A stretch of DNA of 64,000 nt, taken from positions 1,394,678 through 1,458,677 of the forward strand of contig NZ_FOZK01000001.1 in assembly GCF_900114435.1 (NCBI RefSeq), given 5' to 3'. This DNA comes from Halomicrobium zhouii (lineage in GTDB: Archaea; Halobacteriota; Halobacteria; Halobacteriales; Haloarculaceae). Numbering within the stretch: the first letter of the stretch is position 1; every line of letters starts with the position of its first letter. Positions 9,311 through 19,151 of the stretch are shown here, one piece after another. The position numbers were made by a program, and so were the translations under genes. The notes below the pieces were generated by a model. The model was given only the letters and a program-made list of their open reading frames with translations. It ran no database searches and was not told the origin of the DNA.

Positions 9311-10054
9311 TTAGACCCCCAGGTACCGCTGGCGCGTCTCGTCGTCCTCGCGCAGTTCGTCGGCGGACCCGCTGAACACGACCGCACCCTGGTCGACGAC
9401 GTAACACCGGTCGGCGATCTGCATCGCTGCCGCGGCGTTCTGCTCGACGAGCAACACCGTCGTCCCGTCGTCGCGGATGCGCTCGATGGCGTTCTCGACG
9501 GTCTCGATGATCTGCGGGGCGAGCCCCTCGTAGGGCTCGTCCAGCATCAGGAGATCTGTGCTCTGTTTCAGCGCGCGGGCGATGGCGAGCATCTGTTGCT
9601 CGCCGCCCGAGAGCGTGCCGGCCTGCTGACTGGCGCGCTCGCCGAGTCGCGGGAAGTCGTCGTACACCTCCTCGGTCGTCATGCCGGTGTGTTCGAAGTC
9701 GATGTCCCGGCCCCAGGTGTTCGAGGGGTTCGAGACGACCTCGGCGAGGTGGAGGTTCTCCTCCACGGTGAGGTTGGCGAAGACCCGGCGCTCCTCGGGG
9801 ACGTGCGAGATGCCCAGCGCCGAGATGTCCTCGGTCGGCAGGTCGGTGATGTTCCGTCCCTTGTAGGTGATCGTGCCGTCCCGGACCGTCGGCGGGCGCG
9901 CGCCCGCGATGCTCCTGAGCGTCGTGGTCTTGCCCGCGCCGTTGCGGCCCAGTAGCGCGCAAATCTCGCCTTCCTCGACGTGCATCGACACGTCGCGGAG
10001 GATGTGACTCTCGCCGTAGTAGCTGTCGACGCTGTCGAGTTCGAGCAGGCTCAC
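9311..10054 (-). CDS. livF: Branched-chain-type ABC transporter ATP-binding protein LivF
   Basis: This 247-residue ATPase is one of the two nucleotide-binding subunits that power a LivKHMGF importer. It shows Walker A (GRNGAGKTTT) at about residues 37-46, the signature LSGGEQQML and Walker B LLMLDEPYEGLAPQ, which is typical of LivF. The start ATG overlaps the end of livG by four bases, so translation is probably coupled. The true substrate is not certain. The neighbouring acetyl-CoA synthetases suggest a short organic acid rather than an amino acid. Confidence 0.9.
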   Translation of the reverse strand: MSLLELDSVDSYYGESHILRDVSMHVEEGEICALLGRNGAGKTTTLRSIAGARPPTVRDGTITYKGRNITDLPTEDISALGISHVPEERRVFANLTVEENLHLAEVVSNPSNTWGRDIDFEHTGMTTEEVYDDFPRLGERASQQAGTLSGGEQQMLAIARALKQSTDLLMLDEPYEGLAPQIIETVENAIERIRDDGTTVLLVEQNAAAAMQIADRCYVVDQGAVVFSGSADELREDDETRQRYLGV

Positions 10055-10812
10055 AGCTCGACACCTCCGAGGTACGCTTCCTGGACGTCGGGGTCGCCCT
10101 GGACCTCCTCGGGCGTCCCTCTGGCGATGATGTCACCCTGGTGTAACACGGCGATGCGGTCGGAGATGCTGAAGACGATCTCCATGTCGTGTTCGACCAG
10201 CAGGATGGTCAGCCCCATCTCCTCCTGGACGCGCTCGATCAGGTCGACCGTCTCCTGGGTCTCCTCCGGCGACATGCCGGCGGTCGGTTCGTCCATCAGG
10301 AGGAGCGACGGTTCACTCGCGAGGGCGATACCGATCTCCAGGCGACGCTTGTCGCCGTAAGGGAGGTCGGCCGCGGTGACGTCCTTCTGCGGGAGCAACT
10401 CGACGGCGTCGAGGACGTCGCGAGTCCGCTCGGCGACCTCCGGATAGCTGTCCCGGTGCCGGAGGAAGTTGAACCGGAAGGAGCCGTGTTCGGCCCCCAG
10501 CGAGGCGATGTTGGCGTTCTCCTCCACGGAGAGGTCCGGGAAGATAGAGGCCGTCTGGAACGACTTGCCGACGCCGCGCTGGACGACCTCGTGGGGTTCG
10601 AGGTCCGTTATCGACTCGCCCTCGAACAGGATGTCACCGCTGGTCTCCTCGAGCATCCGGGTGATGAGGTTGATCAGCGTCGACTTGCCCGCACCGTTGG
10701 GGCCGATCAGCGACAGCAACTCGCCATCCTGTATCTGGAGGTTCACGTCGTCGGTGGCCGTGAGGCCGCCGAACTCCTTGACGAGGTCGCGCGTCTCGAG
10801 GATGGTGCTCAT
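10051..10812 (-). CDS. livG: Branched-chain-type ABC transporter ATP-binding protein LivG
   Basis: This 253-residue ATPase pairs with LivF. Walker A is GPNGAGKSTL at about residues 36-45 and Walker B is LLLMDEPTAGMSPEE. The C-terminal stretch VEHDMEIVFSISDRIAVLHQG carries the H-loop. The short form of the signature region (LPYGDKRRLEIGIAL) replaces the canonical LSGGQ, which is common in LivG proteins. It overlaps livM and livF by four bases each. Confidence 0.9.
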   Translation of the reverse strand: MSTILETRDLVKEFGGLTATDDVNLQIQDGELLSLIGPNGAGKSTLINLITRMLEETSGDILFEGESITDLEPHEVVQRGVGKSFQTASIFPDLSVEENANIASLGAEHGSFRFNFLRHRDSYPEVAERTRDVLDAVELLPQKDVTAADLPYGDKRRLEIGIALASEPSLLLMDEPTAGMSPEETQETVDLIERVQEEMGLTILLVEHDMEIVFSISDRIAVLHQGDIIARGTPEEVQGDPDVQEAYLGGVEL

Positions 10813-11999
10813 CGGTCCTCACCTCCGACGAGGGACGTGATCCAGTCACGGCCGTTTGCGGCTTTCTGGCGTGCGATCGTCGGGGCTTCCGGTAAGAGGA
10901 GGCTCTTCTCGCGCACCCAGGAGATGCCACCCCAGATGCCGTTGGGCATCGTGACCACGACGACGATGAAGACGACGCCGAGGATGAGGTGCCAGAAGTC
11001 GCCGATGCCGGCCATGCCGCTGACGATGTTCGCGACGTACATGTACAGCCCGGCGCCGAATATCGCGCCGAACAGGGAGCCGGCGCCGCCGAGGACGGTG
11101 ATGACGACGATGTCGCCGCTGACCGTCCACTGTAGCGTGTTCTCGATGGGCACGTACGAGCGCTGGATCGTGTAGAGGCTCCCCGCCACGCCGGCGAAGG
11201 CCCCCGAGATGATAAAGGACATGAGCTTGTATCGCCAGACGTTGAGACCGACGAACTCCGCGCGCTGTTCGTTCTCCCGGATCGCCCGGAGCACGACGCC
11301 GTACGGTGAGTTGAGGATGCGGTAGCCGACGACGACCGCGAGGACGAGCGCGGTGCCGGCGAAGACGTACATCCAGTTGCTGACGAACGCTACGGGCACG
11401 AACGGCACCTGGCTGCCCAGGTCGATGACGCCGAGCAGGTTCCCGACCTCGACGCCGGTGAACCCGTTCTCGCCGCCGGTGACGGTGGACAGCGGCGAGA
11501 GGAAGATGTAGTAGATCATCTGTCCGAACGCCAGCGTGAGGATGGCGAAGTAGATGCCGCCGCGGCGCAGCGAGATCCACCCGATGACCCAGGCGAGCAC
11601 CACCGCGACGGTGGTCCCGGCGAGGATCATCGCGATGGGGCTCCCGAACACTTCGGCGCTGAAGATGCCGGCGGCGTATGCCGCGGTGCCCCAGAACATC
11701 GCGTGGCCGAACGAGAGCAGCCCGGTGTACCCGAGCAGCAGGTCGTAGCCGATGGCGAAGATGGCCCAGATCAGCGTGAGCGTGATGAGGCTGTTGTACC
11801 ACGTGAGGTCGCTCGGGAGACCGATCGCGTCCGGGACCGTCACCAGGACGAACGGCGCCAGGAGGACGCCGAGGATCGTCAGCACGGCGACGGTGGACTC
11901 CTGTTCGCGGACCGCTGCCCAGCGCTCGTACAGCGACGGCGACTGTTCGCCGGGCTCTGCGCTCTCCGGTTCGGTCGGAGTCTGGACCTCGTCGCTCAT
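10809..11999 (-). CDS. livM: Branched-chain-type ABC transporter permease LivM
   Basis: This 396-residue permease has a charged, Glu/Pro-rich N-terminal tail of about 40 residues followed by about ten membrane helices. The family hallmark for contact with the ATPases is visible as VVLRAIRENEQRAEFVGLNV near residue 240. The loop LLLGYTGLLSFGHAMFWG near residue 110 is characteristic of LivM. It overlaps livH and livG by four bases, and the operon order H-M-G-F is standard. Confidence 0.92.
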   Translation of the reverse strand: MSDEVQTPTEPESAEPGEQSPSLYERWAAVREQESTVAVLTILGVLLAPFVLVTVPDAIGLPSDLTWYNSLITLTLIWAIFAIGYDLLLGYTGLLSFGHAMFWGTAAYAAGIFSAEVFGSPIAMILAGTTVAVVLAWVIGWISLRRGGIYFAILTLAFGQMIYYIFLSPLSTVTGGENGFTGVEVGNLLGVIDLGSQVPFVPVAFVSNWMYVFAGTALVLAVVVGYRILNSPYGVVLRAIRENEQRAEFVGLNVWRYKLMSFIISGAFAGVAGSLYTIQRSYVPIENTLQWTVSGDIVVITVLGGAGSLFGAIFGAGLYMYVANIVSGMAGIGDFWHLILGVVFIVVVVTMPNGIWGGISWVREKSLLLPEAPTIARQKAANGRDWITSLVGGEDR

Positions 12000-12985
12000 G
12001 CGGCCACCTCCTCCTCACCGAGGAGGCCCTGTGGCCTGGTGAGCAACACGACGACCGCGAGCACGTAGATGCCGACCTGTGCCCACGGCGTCCAGTTGAC
12101 GGTGATACCGAGCAGCGAGACGCTGCCGAGCGAGATGAGCGCCACCTGGACCATCCCGATGAGCGTCCCACCGAGGACGGCGCCCCGGATCGACCCGACG
12201 CCGCCGATGACGACGGTCAGGAACGCCGGCACGAGGATCGACATCCCGATCTCGGGGTTGATGTTCGAGAGCGGCGCGCCGACGACGCCGGCGACCCCGG
12301 CGAGCGCCGCGCCGATGCCGAACATGACGATGTAGGGTCGGGTGATCTTGATGCCCAGCAGGCGCACCATCTCCGGGTCGCGCGTGCCGGCTTTGACGAC
12401 CAGTCCGAAGTCGGTGTACTCGACGATGGCGTACACCGCCAGGACGAGGACGGCCGTGATCACGATGACCCAGAGTCGCCAGAGACCGAGGCTCACGGCG
12501 GTGAACGGGATGTCGGTGGGTCCCGAGAGCGGGATCACACCCAGGGCCTCCGGGGGGATCACCAGTTTGTAACTGCGACCGCCCACGAGGGCGTGGAGCG
12601 CCTCCTGGACGACGATGGCGAGCCCGAAGGTCACCAGGATCTGGTCCGTGTCGGGCCGGTCGTAGAACGGGCGCGCGACGTACCGCTCCATGGCGAGCCC
12701 GACGACGAAGACGAAGACGGGAACGAACACCAGGGCGGGCAGGAATCCCAGGTCGAGGCCGATCGTCTGGTATCCCCAGTCGGCCAGTTTCCCGTTCGAG
12801 ACCGAGATCTCCTGGGCGATCAACAGCCCGGCGTACGCACCGATGACGTACAGCGCGCCGTGGGCGAAGTTGACGAACCGCAACGTCCCGAGAATGATCG
12901 ACAGGCCGATGGCCAGCAGGACGTAGATAGCACCCTGCTGGAGTCCGTTGACCAGCAATACGATGATATCCCCGAGGATGTTCAC
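11996..12985 (-). CDS. livH: Branched-chain-type ABC transporter permease LivH
   Basis: This 329-residue permease has about eight membrane helices and the LivH motifs GLQQGAIYVLLAIGLSIILG and FVNFAHGALY near the N-terminus. The longer frame beginning at 13021 adds a basic peptide without family similarity. The GTG at 12985 is preceded by the near-perfect ribosome-binding sequence GAGGTGATC, so I set the start there. It opens the four-gene permease and ATPase run. The lipoprotein gene lies 134 bases upstream. Confidence 0.9.
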   Translation of the reverse strand: MNILGDIIVLLVNGLQQGAIYVLLAIGLSIILGTLRFVNFAHGALYVIGAYAGLLIAQEISVSNGKLADWGYQTIGLDLGFLPALVFVPVFVFVVGLAMERYVARPFYDRPDTDQILVTFGLAIVVQEALHALVGGRSYKLVIPPEALGVIPLSGPTDIPFTAVSLGLWRLWVIVITAVLVLAVYAIVEYTDFGLVVKAGTRDPEMVRLLGIKITRPYIVMFGIGAALAGVAGVVGAPLSNINPEIGMSILVPAFLTVVIGGVGSIRGAVLGGTLIGMVQVALISLGSVSLLGITVNWTPWAQVGIYVLAVVVLLTRPQGLLGEEEVAA

Positions 12986-12990
12986 GAGTC

Positions 12991-12999
12991 GATCACCTC
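12991..12999 (-). promoter_or_regulatory. Strong ribosome-binding site that decides the livH start
   Basis: The minus-strand sequence GAGGTGATC matches the anti-Shine-Dalgarno complement of haloarchaeal 16S rRNA and lies five bases before GTG 12985. It supports that start over the upstream in-frame codon at 13021. Confidence 0.7.
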
Positions 13000-13119
13000 G
13001 GAGGGAGCGAGACAGCCGCACCGTCTCCGTCGAATTTGATTGTCAGTAACAGGCATGGTAATGTGAGCCTCCGTCGATGAGGTATGTCAATGTAGGTAGT
13101 TCAGCAGACCGCCGACAGT

Positions 13120-14472
13120 TCACTCGTCTCCGTACTCTCCGAGTTCGCACTGCGACGCGGGTCCTTCGTCACAGCCGTAGCCGACGTCGTCGCGCGAGGT
13201 GATGTCGACGATTTCGAAGAACTGCCCGTCGCCCTGCTCGGACTCCGGGAGCCCGCGGACGACCGGGATCGCGCGCTGGGCCTGGTGGTCGCAGGCACGC
13301 ATCGTCTCATCGCCCATCCCGATGTTGTCGTACTCGAAGCCTTCGAGCTGCCGGATGACCTCCGGCGGGTAGAACGTTCCGGCGCGTTCGACCGCGGCAG
13401 CGTACTGGAGCGTCCCCGAGTACGCGAGCTGGGCCGGCCCCGAGGGCACGCGGCCGTCGTACTCCTCGCCGAAGAATTCGGTGAAGGAGTTCGAGGGCTC
13501 GTTGTCGATCTGGGAGTCCCAGGCGATCGTGCCGTAGATGCCGTCGATGGCGGAACTGGCCGCCTCCGCCATGGGCCGGTTGTACAGCGGCATGACGATC
13601 TCCATGTCCTCGTCGATACCCGCGTCGATGGCCTGGTTCAGCGAGTTCGCCCCGTCCAGCCCGTAGTGGTTGAGGAACAGGACGTCGGCGCCCGAACTCT
13701 GGGCCTCCGAGAGGTACGAGGAGAAGTCGCTCGTGTCCAGCGGCGTCGCGACGCTGTTGACTTCCTCCCAGCCGGCCTCGCCGAAGAACTTCCGGATGGA
13801 CTCCTCGACCGTCTTCCCCCAGGAGTAGTCCGCGTACAGCTGGTAGAACGACAGGTCGTCACCGTACTCCTCGGTGACGACGGGCGTCAGCGCCTGCCCA
13901 GTCATGTACGCGTTGAACATCTCCCGGAAGCTGTAGCGGACACAGTCCTGTCCGGTCGTGTCGTTGGAGTGTGTCAGACAGCACGTGAACATCACGTTCT
14001 CGCGCTGGGCCACGCCCTGCTGGGCGATGGCGACCGCGCTCGAGGAACCGCCGGCGAACATGATCACGTCGTCGCGCTGGATCATCCGTGAGGCGGACTC
14101 GTCCGCGGTCGAAGCGTCCGTGGCGGTGTCACCCTCCACGTAGTCGATCTCGTAGTCGAGGACGCCTTCGCCCGAGAGGTCGTCCCAGTTGTCGACCCAG
14201 CCGCCCCCGTTGTTGAGGTGTTTGACGGCCAGTTCGTACGCCCGGAGCTCGTCCTCTCCCTCCGAGGAGTACGGCCCCGATAGCGGGACGTTGAAGCCGA
14301 ACATCGCCGTGTCGCCCTCGATCGGGTAGTTCCCGAGCGCGGGGTATTCGTCGTCACCGTTGCCACCACCATCGCCGGAACAACCAGCTAGCCCAGCCAG
14401 TCCGAGTGCACCAGTCGCGCCGGCCTGTTTTAGCACAGAGCGTCGTGAGACGCTCTTGTCATCGCTTGACAT
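13120..14472 (-). CDS. Liv-type ABC transporter substrate-binding lipoprotein (Tat-exported)
   Basis: This 450-residue periplasmic-binding protein delivers the ligand to LivHM. The N-terminus has a twin-Arg motif (SRRSVLK, residues 9-15), a hydrophobic stretch and a lipobox LAGC with Cys31, so it is probably exported by Tat and lipid-anchored. The two-lobed Peripla_BP_6 fold is indicated by FGFNVPLSGPYSSEG near residue 60 and later AIAQQGVAQRENVMF. I chose ATG 14472 because the Tat motif follows it directly. The 19 residues before it look untranslated, and AT-rich promoter sequence lies just upstream. The ligand cannot be read. Co-location with two acetyl-CoA synthetases favours a short-chain acid or amide. 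Confidence 0.88.
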   Translation of the reverse strand: MSSDDKSVSRRSVLKQAGATGALGLAGLAGCSGDGGGNGDDEYPALGNYPIEGDTAMFGFNVPLSGPYSSEGEDELRAYELAVKHLNNGGGWVDNWDDLSGEGVLDYEIDYVEGDTATDASTADESASRMIQRDDVIMFAGGSSSAVAIAQQGVAQRENVMFTCCLTHSNDTTGQDCVRYSFREMFNAYMTGQALTPVVTEEYGDDLSFYQLYADYSWGKTVEESIRKFFGEAGWEEVNSVATPLDTSDFSSYLSEAQSSGADVLFLNHYGLDGANSLNQAIDAGIDEDMEIVMPLYNRPMAEAASSAIDGIYGTIAWDSQIDNEPSNSFTEFFGEEYDGRVPSGPAQLAYSGTLQYAAAVERAGTFYPPEVIRQLEGFEYDNIGMGDETMRACDHQAQRAIPVVRGLPESEQGDGQFFEIVDITSRDDVGYGCDEGPASQCELGEYGDE

Positions 14473-14500
14473 ACACAGTACCACCTGTCGAGTACCCTCA

Positions 14501-14520
14501 TAATAGTTGGGTATAATTAT
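14501..14520 (-). promoter_or_regulatory. AT-rich promoter of the Liv-type lipoprotein gene
   Basis: Two TATA-like stretches (TATTA at 14501-14506 and ATAATTATAC at 14511-14520, minus strand) lie 29-48 bases before ATG 14472. An inverted pair TACCC / GGGTA brackets the first one. The exact start site is unknown. Confidence 0.45.
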
Positions 14521-14600
14521 TCCAAACACACACGAACGGGTCGCGAAAATACGCCGTACGGTGGCCGGTATCCCGGAATAAATGCCCTCGACGGGGCGGC

Positions 14601-16613
<2,013 letters not shown>

Positions 16614-16617
16614 GGCA

Positions 16618-16627
16618 GATCGCCTCC
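16618..16627 (-). promoter_or_regulatory. Ribosome-binding site of acetyl-CoA synthetase 1
   Basis: Minus-strand GGAGGCGATC differs by one base from the ideal anti-Shine-Dalgarno match and lies four bases before ATG 16613, which fixes that start. Confidence 0.65.
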
Positions 16628-16757
16628 GCGCCCGCGTCAGATACGGCCACCCGGTCGGTCGCCCGATGATCACCCTCCACGTCTGCTGCGGCCCGTGTCG
16701 CGTAACCTGTTGGCATAGAACGTCCGGAACATGTCGAAGGACGCTCTTAAGATGATC

Positions 16758-16765
16758 GTCTAAAT
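16758..16765 (-). promoter_or_regulatory. Possible promoter of acetyl-CoA synthetase 1
   Basis: The only clearly AT-rich patch between the two genes (CTATTTAG on the minus strand) lies about 145 bases before the acs start. This implies a long 5' leader if it is used. Low certainty. Confidence 0.3.
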
Positions 16766-16806
16766 AGCAAAAAGATCGTGACAGTGCCGGTCCGGGCGCG
16801 CCGGGA

Positions 16807-18969
16807 TCACCGTTCGGCCTCGTCGAAGAACGCCGTCAGTAGCTTCTGTTGAGCCTTCCGGAGGTGGTTGTGGAGCGTCGGCGAGGAGACGCCGATCGAG
16901 TCGGCCAGTTCCTCGGCCGTGCTACCCCGGGGCCACTCGAAGTAGGCGGCGTGGTACGCCGCGGTGAGCACAGACTGCTGTTTGTCCGTCAGGTCGTCCT
17001 CCAGCGAGCGGCGGAACCCGTCGGCCGTCTGGACGGAGCGTTCGACCTCCTGTTTCGACAGCAGTTCGGCCGTCCGATAGGACGATTCCAGACCGCTGAG
17101 GACGGCCCTGACGTCGGTCTTGGCCGTGAACTCCGCCTCGATGCGCTGGACGCCGCCTTCGATGACGAACTCGTTGACGTGGCCGCCCAGTTCGATGAGC
17201 GTCGTCGCCGGCTCCTCACCACCGATGCTGAACTCCAGGAGGTACCCCTCCCCGTAATCCCGGATCAGGCGGGCGTTCTCGACGTCCGCGACGTCGGCGG
17301 CGTAGGTGAGCGCCTCGTCGGGCGATGCGCCCGTCATCGTCACGAAGTACAGCAGCGACTGGCCCTCGCCCGGGACGAGCCCCTCGAGTTCGAAGGTGGC
17401 GTCGAACCGCCGGGAGGCGTCGATGAGGAAGGCGTCCTCGTCGCGGACCCGGAACTCCAGTTCGAGCACGCTGTCGGCCAGCAGGAGCTTCTTGCGCTCG
17501 ATGTCCGTCACCGCCTGCCCGACCTGCCAGCCGAGGCCGGCCAGCACCTCTCGCTCGTCGCTCCCGAAGGTGTCCGACCCCTCGCTACCGAGCACCAGCA
17601 ACCCGTGGGTCGTCTCGCCGTACGTGAGCGGGACGAACGCGACGCTGGCGACAGTGTCCCTGAGCCCGTCGAGCCGGCCGTTCCCGTCATCGGGCACGTC
17701 GGTGCGCACCACGACCTGGTCCGTGGCGATGGCGGTCTGTCCCGGTGGGTCGTCGAGACCCGCCGTCGCGGAGACGAGCGCCCTCGCCGCGTCGTCGTCC
17801 ACGCCGGCCCAGGTGCGCGGCTCGACGTGGCGGTCCCCGCTCGCGCCGGTGACGATGGCGAAACGGTAGGCGTCGTTCGCGGCCAGGCGCTCGCAGACGC
17901 GGCGTTCGGCCTCGCCCCTGTCCGCGGCCGAGGGGAGCACCTCGTTGACCGACCGGAGGCTGGCGATGGCGTCCGCCAGGCGGCCGTTCGGGCGCTCCGT
18001 AGTTGCCTCCTCGCTGGCGCCAGCGGCGCTGCCGTCGGGGCGGGCGAACACCGCGACCGTCCCGACTGGAGCGCCGCGGTCGTCCACGACTGTGGTCGCG
18101 GACCGGAAGGCGCGAACCTCCCCGCCGTCGGCCCGGCCGAGACGGACCCAGGAGTCGCCGTCTTCGTCCTCGTGTGCGCGTGCTCGCGCGTCGTCCTCTG
18201 AGGCGTACGTGACGGCCGCGTCTCGCCCGACCAGGTCGTCGAGCGTACGGCCGGTGAGCGCCGCGAAGCCGTCGTTGGCGTACTCTATCCTGCCGTCGGG
18301 GTCCGTGACGAGGACGCCCGACCCGGCCTGGTCGACGGCGCGTTCGACGTCACAGCCCCCCAGGCCGCCGGGGCCGTCCGCGAGGCTGGTTCCCTCCAGC
18401 GCGCCGAGGATCGCGCCCGCGTCGACGGATTCGGTGTCCGGGAGGAGCCCGTCCAGGTGGTCCCAGCCGCCGACAGCCATCACCACGCGCGGGTCGACGC
18501 CCTCCCCGTGGAGGAGACGGCGGCCGTAGTACCGGCGCAGGTCGCGCGAGGAGACGTCACCGAGCCGGGCGTCGCCGGTGGCCTCGGCAGCCCGGTCCGA
18601 CACCTCGGAGACGATCATCTGGACGCGCCGCGGCGTCAGGTCGAAGACGGGCTCGTCGTCGCCGACGCCGTGCTCGTTGACGTACCGGTCCACCGCCGAG
18701 CGCACGTCGACGGGGACGTACGCGGTCCGGTCGCCACCGTCCCCGTCGGACAGCGCGAGGAGGTGGTGCCGGGCGTTCCGCGTGGTCCGCTGGGAGAACG
18801 ACGCCGGCGTGACGCGACTGATCTCGGCCGGCCGGAGCCCGGCCTCCCCGCAGAGGCGGACGAACAGGGACTCGCGATACGTCTCTGCACACCGCCGGAT
18901 GGCGCGGTAGTCCTCCTCCCGCAACGTAACGCCGTCGTGGGTGGCGGCGTCGGTTCGGGCGGCTCCCAT
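16807..18969 (-). CDS. Bat-family transcriptional regulator: integrase-like, PAS, GAF, bacterio-opsin activator and HTH_10 domains
   Basis: This 720-residue regulator resembles bacterio-opsin activator (Bat) proteins. The N-terminal part (about 15-190) looks like a tyrosine-recombinase catalytic domain (GLRPAEISRVT; then DLRRYYGRRLLHGEGVDPRVVMAVGGW). The box II His is replaced in SSRDLR, and I see no C-terminal nucleophile Tyr, so it is unlikely to cut DNA. A PAS domain (about 215-330, GSGVLVTDPDGRIEYAN), a GAF domain (about 370-515), the Bat domain and a C-terminal HTH_10 (ELADSIGVSSPTLHNHLRKAQQKLL, split here only for naming) follow. It sits between two acetyl-CoA synthetases and probably controls them. 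I chose ATG 18969 over the longer frame. Confidence 0.85.
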   Translation of the reverse strand: MGAARTDAATHDGVTLREEDYRAIRRCAETYRESLFVRLCGEAGLRPAEISRVTPASFSQRTTRNARHHLLALSDGDGGDRTAYVPVDVRSAVDRYVNEHGVGDDEPVFDLTPRRVQMIVSEVSDRAAEATGDARLGDVSSRDLRRYYGRRLLHGEGVDPRVVMAVGGWDHLDGLLPDTESVDAGAILGALEGTSLADGPGGLGGCDVERAVDQAGSGVLVTDPDGRIEYANDGFAALTGRTLDDLVGRDAAVTYASEDDARARAHEDEDGDSWVRLGRADGGEVRAFRSATTVVDDRGAPVGTVAVFARPDGSAAGASEEATTERPNGRLADAIASLRSVNEVLPSAADRGEAERRVCERLAANDAYRFAIVTGASGDRHVEPRTWAGVDDDAARALVSATAGLDDPPGQTAIATDQVVVRTDVPDDGNGRLDGLRDTVASVAFVPLTYGETTHGLLVLGSEGSDTFGSDEREVLAGLGWQVGQAVTDIERKKLLLADSVLELEFRVRDEDAFLIDASRRFDATFELEGLVPGEGQSLLYFVTMTGASPDEALTYAADVADVENARLIRDYGEGYLLEFSIGGEEPATTLIELGGHVNEFVIEGGVQRIEAEFTAKTDVRAVLSGLESSYRTAELLSKQEVERSVQTADGFRRSLEDDLTDKQQSVLTAAYHAAYFEWPRGSTAEELADSIGVSSPTLHNHLRKAQQKLLTAFFDEAER

Positions 18970-18973
18970 GAGT

Positions 18974-18990
18974 GTGTTTCGCACAAACAC
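18974..18990. promoter_or_regulatory. Palindromic operator candidate at the Bat-type regulator start
   Basis: The perfect dyad GTGTTT-N5-AAACAC lies five bases upstream of ATG 18969 and downstream of the TATA-like box. It would cover the transcription start, so it could be an autoregulatory site. This is an inference from position and symmetry. Confidence 0.45.
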
Positions 18991-18999
18991 GATACAGCG

Positions 19000-19006
19000 A
19001 AATAAG
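19000..19006 (-). promoter_or_regulatory. TATA-like box of the Bat-type regulator
   Basis: Minus-strand CTTATTT lies about 30 bases before ATG 18969, which suits a leaderless or short-leader transcript. Confidence 0.45.
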
Positions 19007-19151
19007 TCATTCGGAGCGTTCGGCCGTCGAGCGTGGCTACGAGCGTGATATCTGTGAGATTCGGGATTGAAGACGCTCACCCGTTTCGCTCGAGTGCAAT
19101 TCCGCGAAACACTCGTGGGCGACAGGACGGCCGGTCGAGGCGGACCCGCGC

